Source: CAXDRM01 sp963991775 (GTDB taxonomy: Bacteria > Pseudomonadota > Alphaproteobacteria > Rickettsiales > JABIRX01). From it: a stretch of DNA of 5,116 nt. Below are positions 4,775 through 5,116 of the stretch, piece after piece. Location: NCBI GenBank assembly GCA_963991775.1, contig CAXDRM010000090.1, forward strand, positions 1-5,116, written 5' to 3'. The stretch's first letter is position 1; every line of letters starts with the position of its first letter. A model generated the notes under the pieces. The model had not been told where the DNA came from, ran no database searches, and saw only the letters and a list, made by a program, of their open reading frames with translations. The translations under genes and the position numbers were made by a program.

Positions 4775-4884
4775 AAAAAATTTTAAAACTACTCTAGCGC
4801 GTATTTTTTTAGCTCAACTAGAAATTGTGATTTGCTGCAGATAAGCGTAATTTTTTATGAAAAATTTTGTATCTAAATAAAGTT

Positions 4885-4939
4885 ATTCAAGAAAAGCCTT
4901 CATGCATATGGTCTTAGGGTTTTATTAATTCACTGTAGC
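4885..4939. repeat. 55-bp direct repeat, copy 1
   Basis: This is identical over all 55 bases to 5062-5116, beginning ATTCAAGAAAAGCC and ending TTCACTGTAGC. The preceding bases differ (T at 4884, C at 5061), so the left boundary is real. The distance between copy starts is 177 nt. It contains the small palindromes ATGCAT and CATATG but no extended hairpin. Function unknown. Confidence 0.95.
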
Positions 4940-4959
4940 ATGTTTGGATTTTTAGTGAG

Positions 4960-5020
4960 TATAACAGCAAAAAAAACGGAGTTTATAAATAATAAATGAG
5001 TATTTTTTTGTCTGTTATAA
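4960..5020. repeat. Imperfect inverted repeat in the spacer between the 55-bp repeats
   Basis: TATAACAG-C-A8 (4960-4976) pairs with T7-GT-CTGTTATA (5003-5019) with one bulged base and a 26-nt loop. The A/T runs make part of the pairing cheap in this base composition, so only the 8-bp TATAACAG arm carries weight. Confidence 0.4.
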
Positions 5021-5032
5021 CGAGCTACTCTG

Positions 5033-5068
5033 CTTGAATAGGATTTTCTTCTAGCAAATCCATTCAAG
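5033..5068. repeat. 13-bp hairpin running into copy 2 of the direct repeat
   Basis: CTTGAATAGGATTT (5033-5046) pairs with AAATCCATTCAAG (5056-5068), 13 bp with one bulged A (5040) and a 9-nt loop. The right arm enters the first 7 bases of the second 55-bp repeat; copy 1 lacks the matching left arm. No T tract follows on either strand. Confidence 0.6.
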
Positions 5069-5116
5069 AAAAGCCTTCATGCATATGGTCTTAGGGTTTT
5101 ATTAATTCACTGTAGC
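5062..5116. repeat. 55-bp direct repeat, copy 2 (reaches the window edge)
   Basis: This copy is identical to 4885-4939 and stops exactly where the window stops, so the true repeat may be longer, or part of a tandem array with a 177-nt unit. The coincidence of repeat end and sequence end also fits a contig broken at a repeat. Confidence 0.95.

Larger units (their letters stand above)
4766..5116. other. 351-nt non-coding region upstream of the beta-barrel gene
   Basis: No open frame longer than about 20 codons with a ribosome site is present. The stretch holds the beta-barrel ribosome site, an AT-rich 7-bp hairpin at about 4850-4867, two copies of a 55-bp direct repeat and two further inverted repeats. 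I see no tRNA, no recognisable insertion sequence and no clear promoter. Confidence 0.6.

Noticed and set aside
4940..4999. 19-codon frame beginning ATG TTT GGA after copy 1 of the 55-bp repeat
   Set aside because: It is very short, has no ribosome site and ends in an A-rich stretch. There is no support beyond a start and a stop.
4885..5116. CRISPR-like arrangement (two identical repeats with a spacer)
   Set aside because: The repeat is 55 bp and the spacer 122 bp, both far outside the usual CRISPR sizes. Only two copies are visible and there are no cas genes.

Overview
The window is AT-rich (roughly two thirds A+T) with short intergenic spacers and a strong preference for A/T-ending codons. 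The branched-chain aminotransferase matches the alphaproteobacterial form of the family. Together with the small genome-style layout, a short surface beta-barrel and a lone prepilin/LamG-type protein, this points to a host-associated alphaproteobacterium of Rickettsiales or Holosporales type. That placement is inference from protein character and base composition; no rRNA or species marker is present.

Layout. (1) 1-618, minus: the 5' part of a gene for a coiled-coil protein with a Pro-Thr/Ser tetrapeptide-repeat tail, cut by the window edge. (2) 703-1868, minus: an smr gene overlapping by 19 nt a gene for a prepilin-like protein with a LamG-like C-terminal part. (3) 1869-2208: a 340-nt divergent regulatory region holding a leftward promoter, a 102-nt near-perfect hairpin with terminator character, a 31-nt inverted repeat that carries a second copy of the smr start, and a rightward promoter. 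(4) 2209-3805, plus: ilvE (branched-chain aminotransferase) overlapping rlmB (23S rRNA G2251 2'-O-methyltransferase) by 8 nt. (5) 3872-4069, minus: a small acidic protein with a good promoter. (6) 4172-4765, minus: a secreted 8-stranded-type outer membrane beta-barrel. (7) 4766-5116: non-coding, with a perfect 55-bp direct repeat whose second copy ends exactly at the window edge, plus hairpins.

How it fits together. The housekeeping pair ilvE-rlmB runs rightward; the surface and accessory genes (Pro-Thr tail protein, prepilin-like protein, beta-barrel) run leftward. The most unusual elements are the Pro-Thr repeat tail, which resembles eukaryotic (especially stramenopile) surface proteins, and the smr-ilvE intergenic region. 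There, a promoter and a terminator-like palindrome sit between inverted repeats such that an inversion would leave the smr start intact while redirecting the promoter toward ilvE. Both window ends lie in repeats (a 12-nt-period array on the left, the 55-bp repeat on the right), so the window may be a whole contig broken at repeats.
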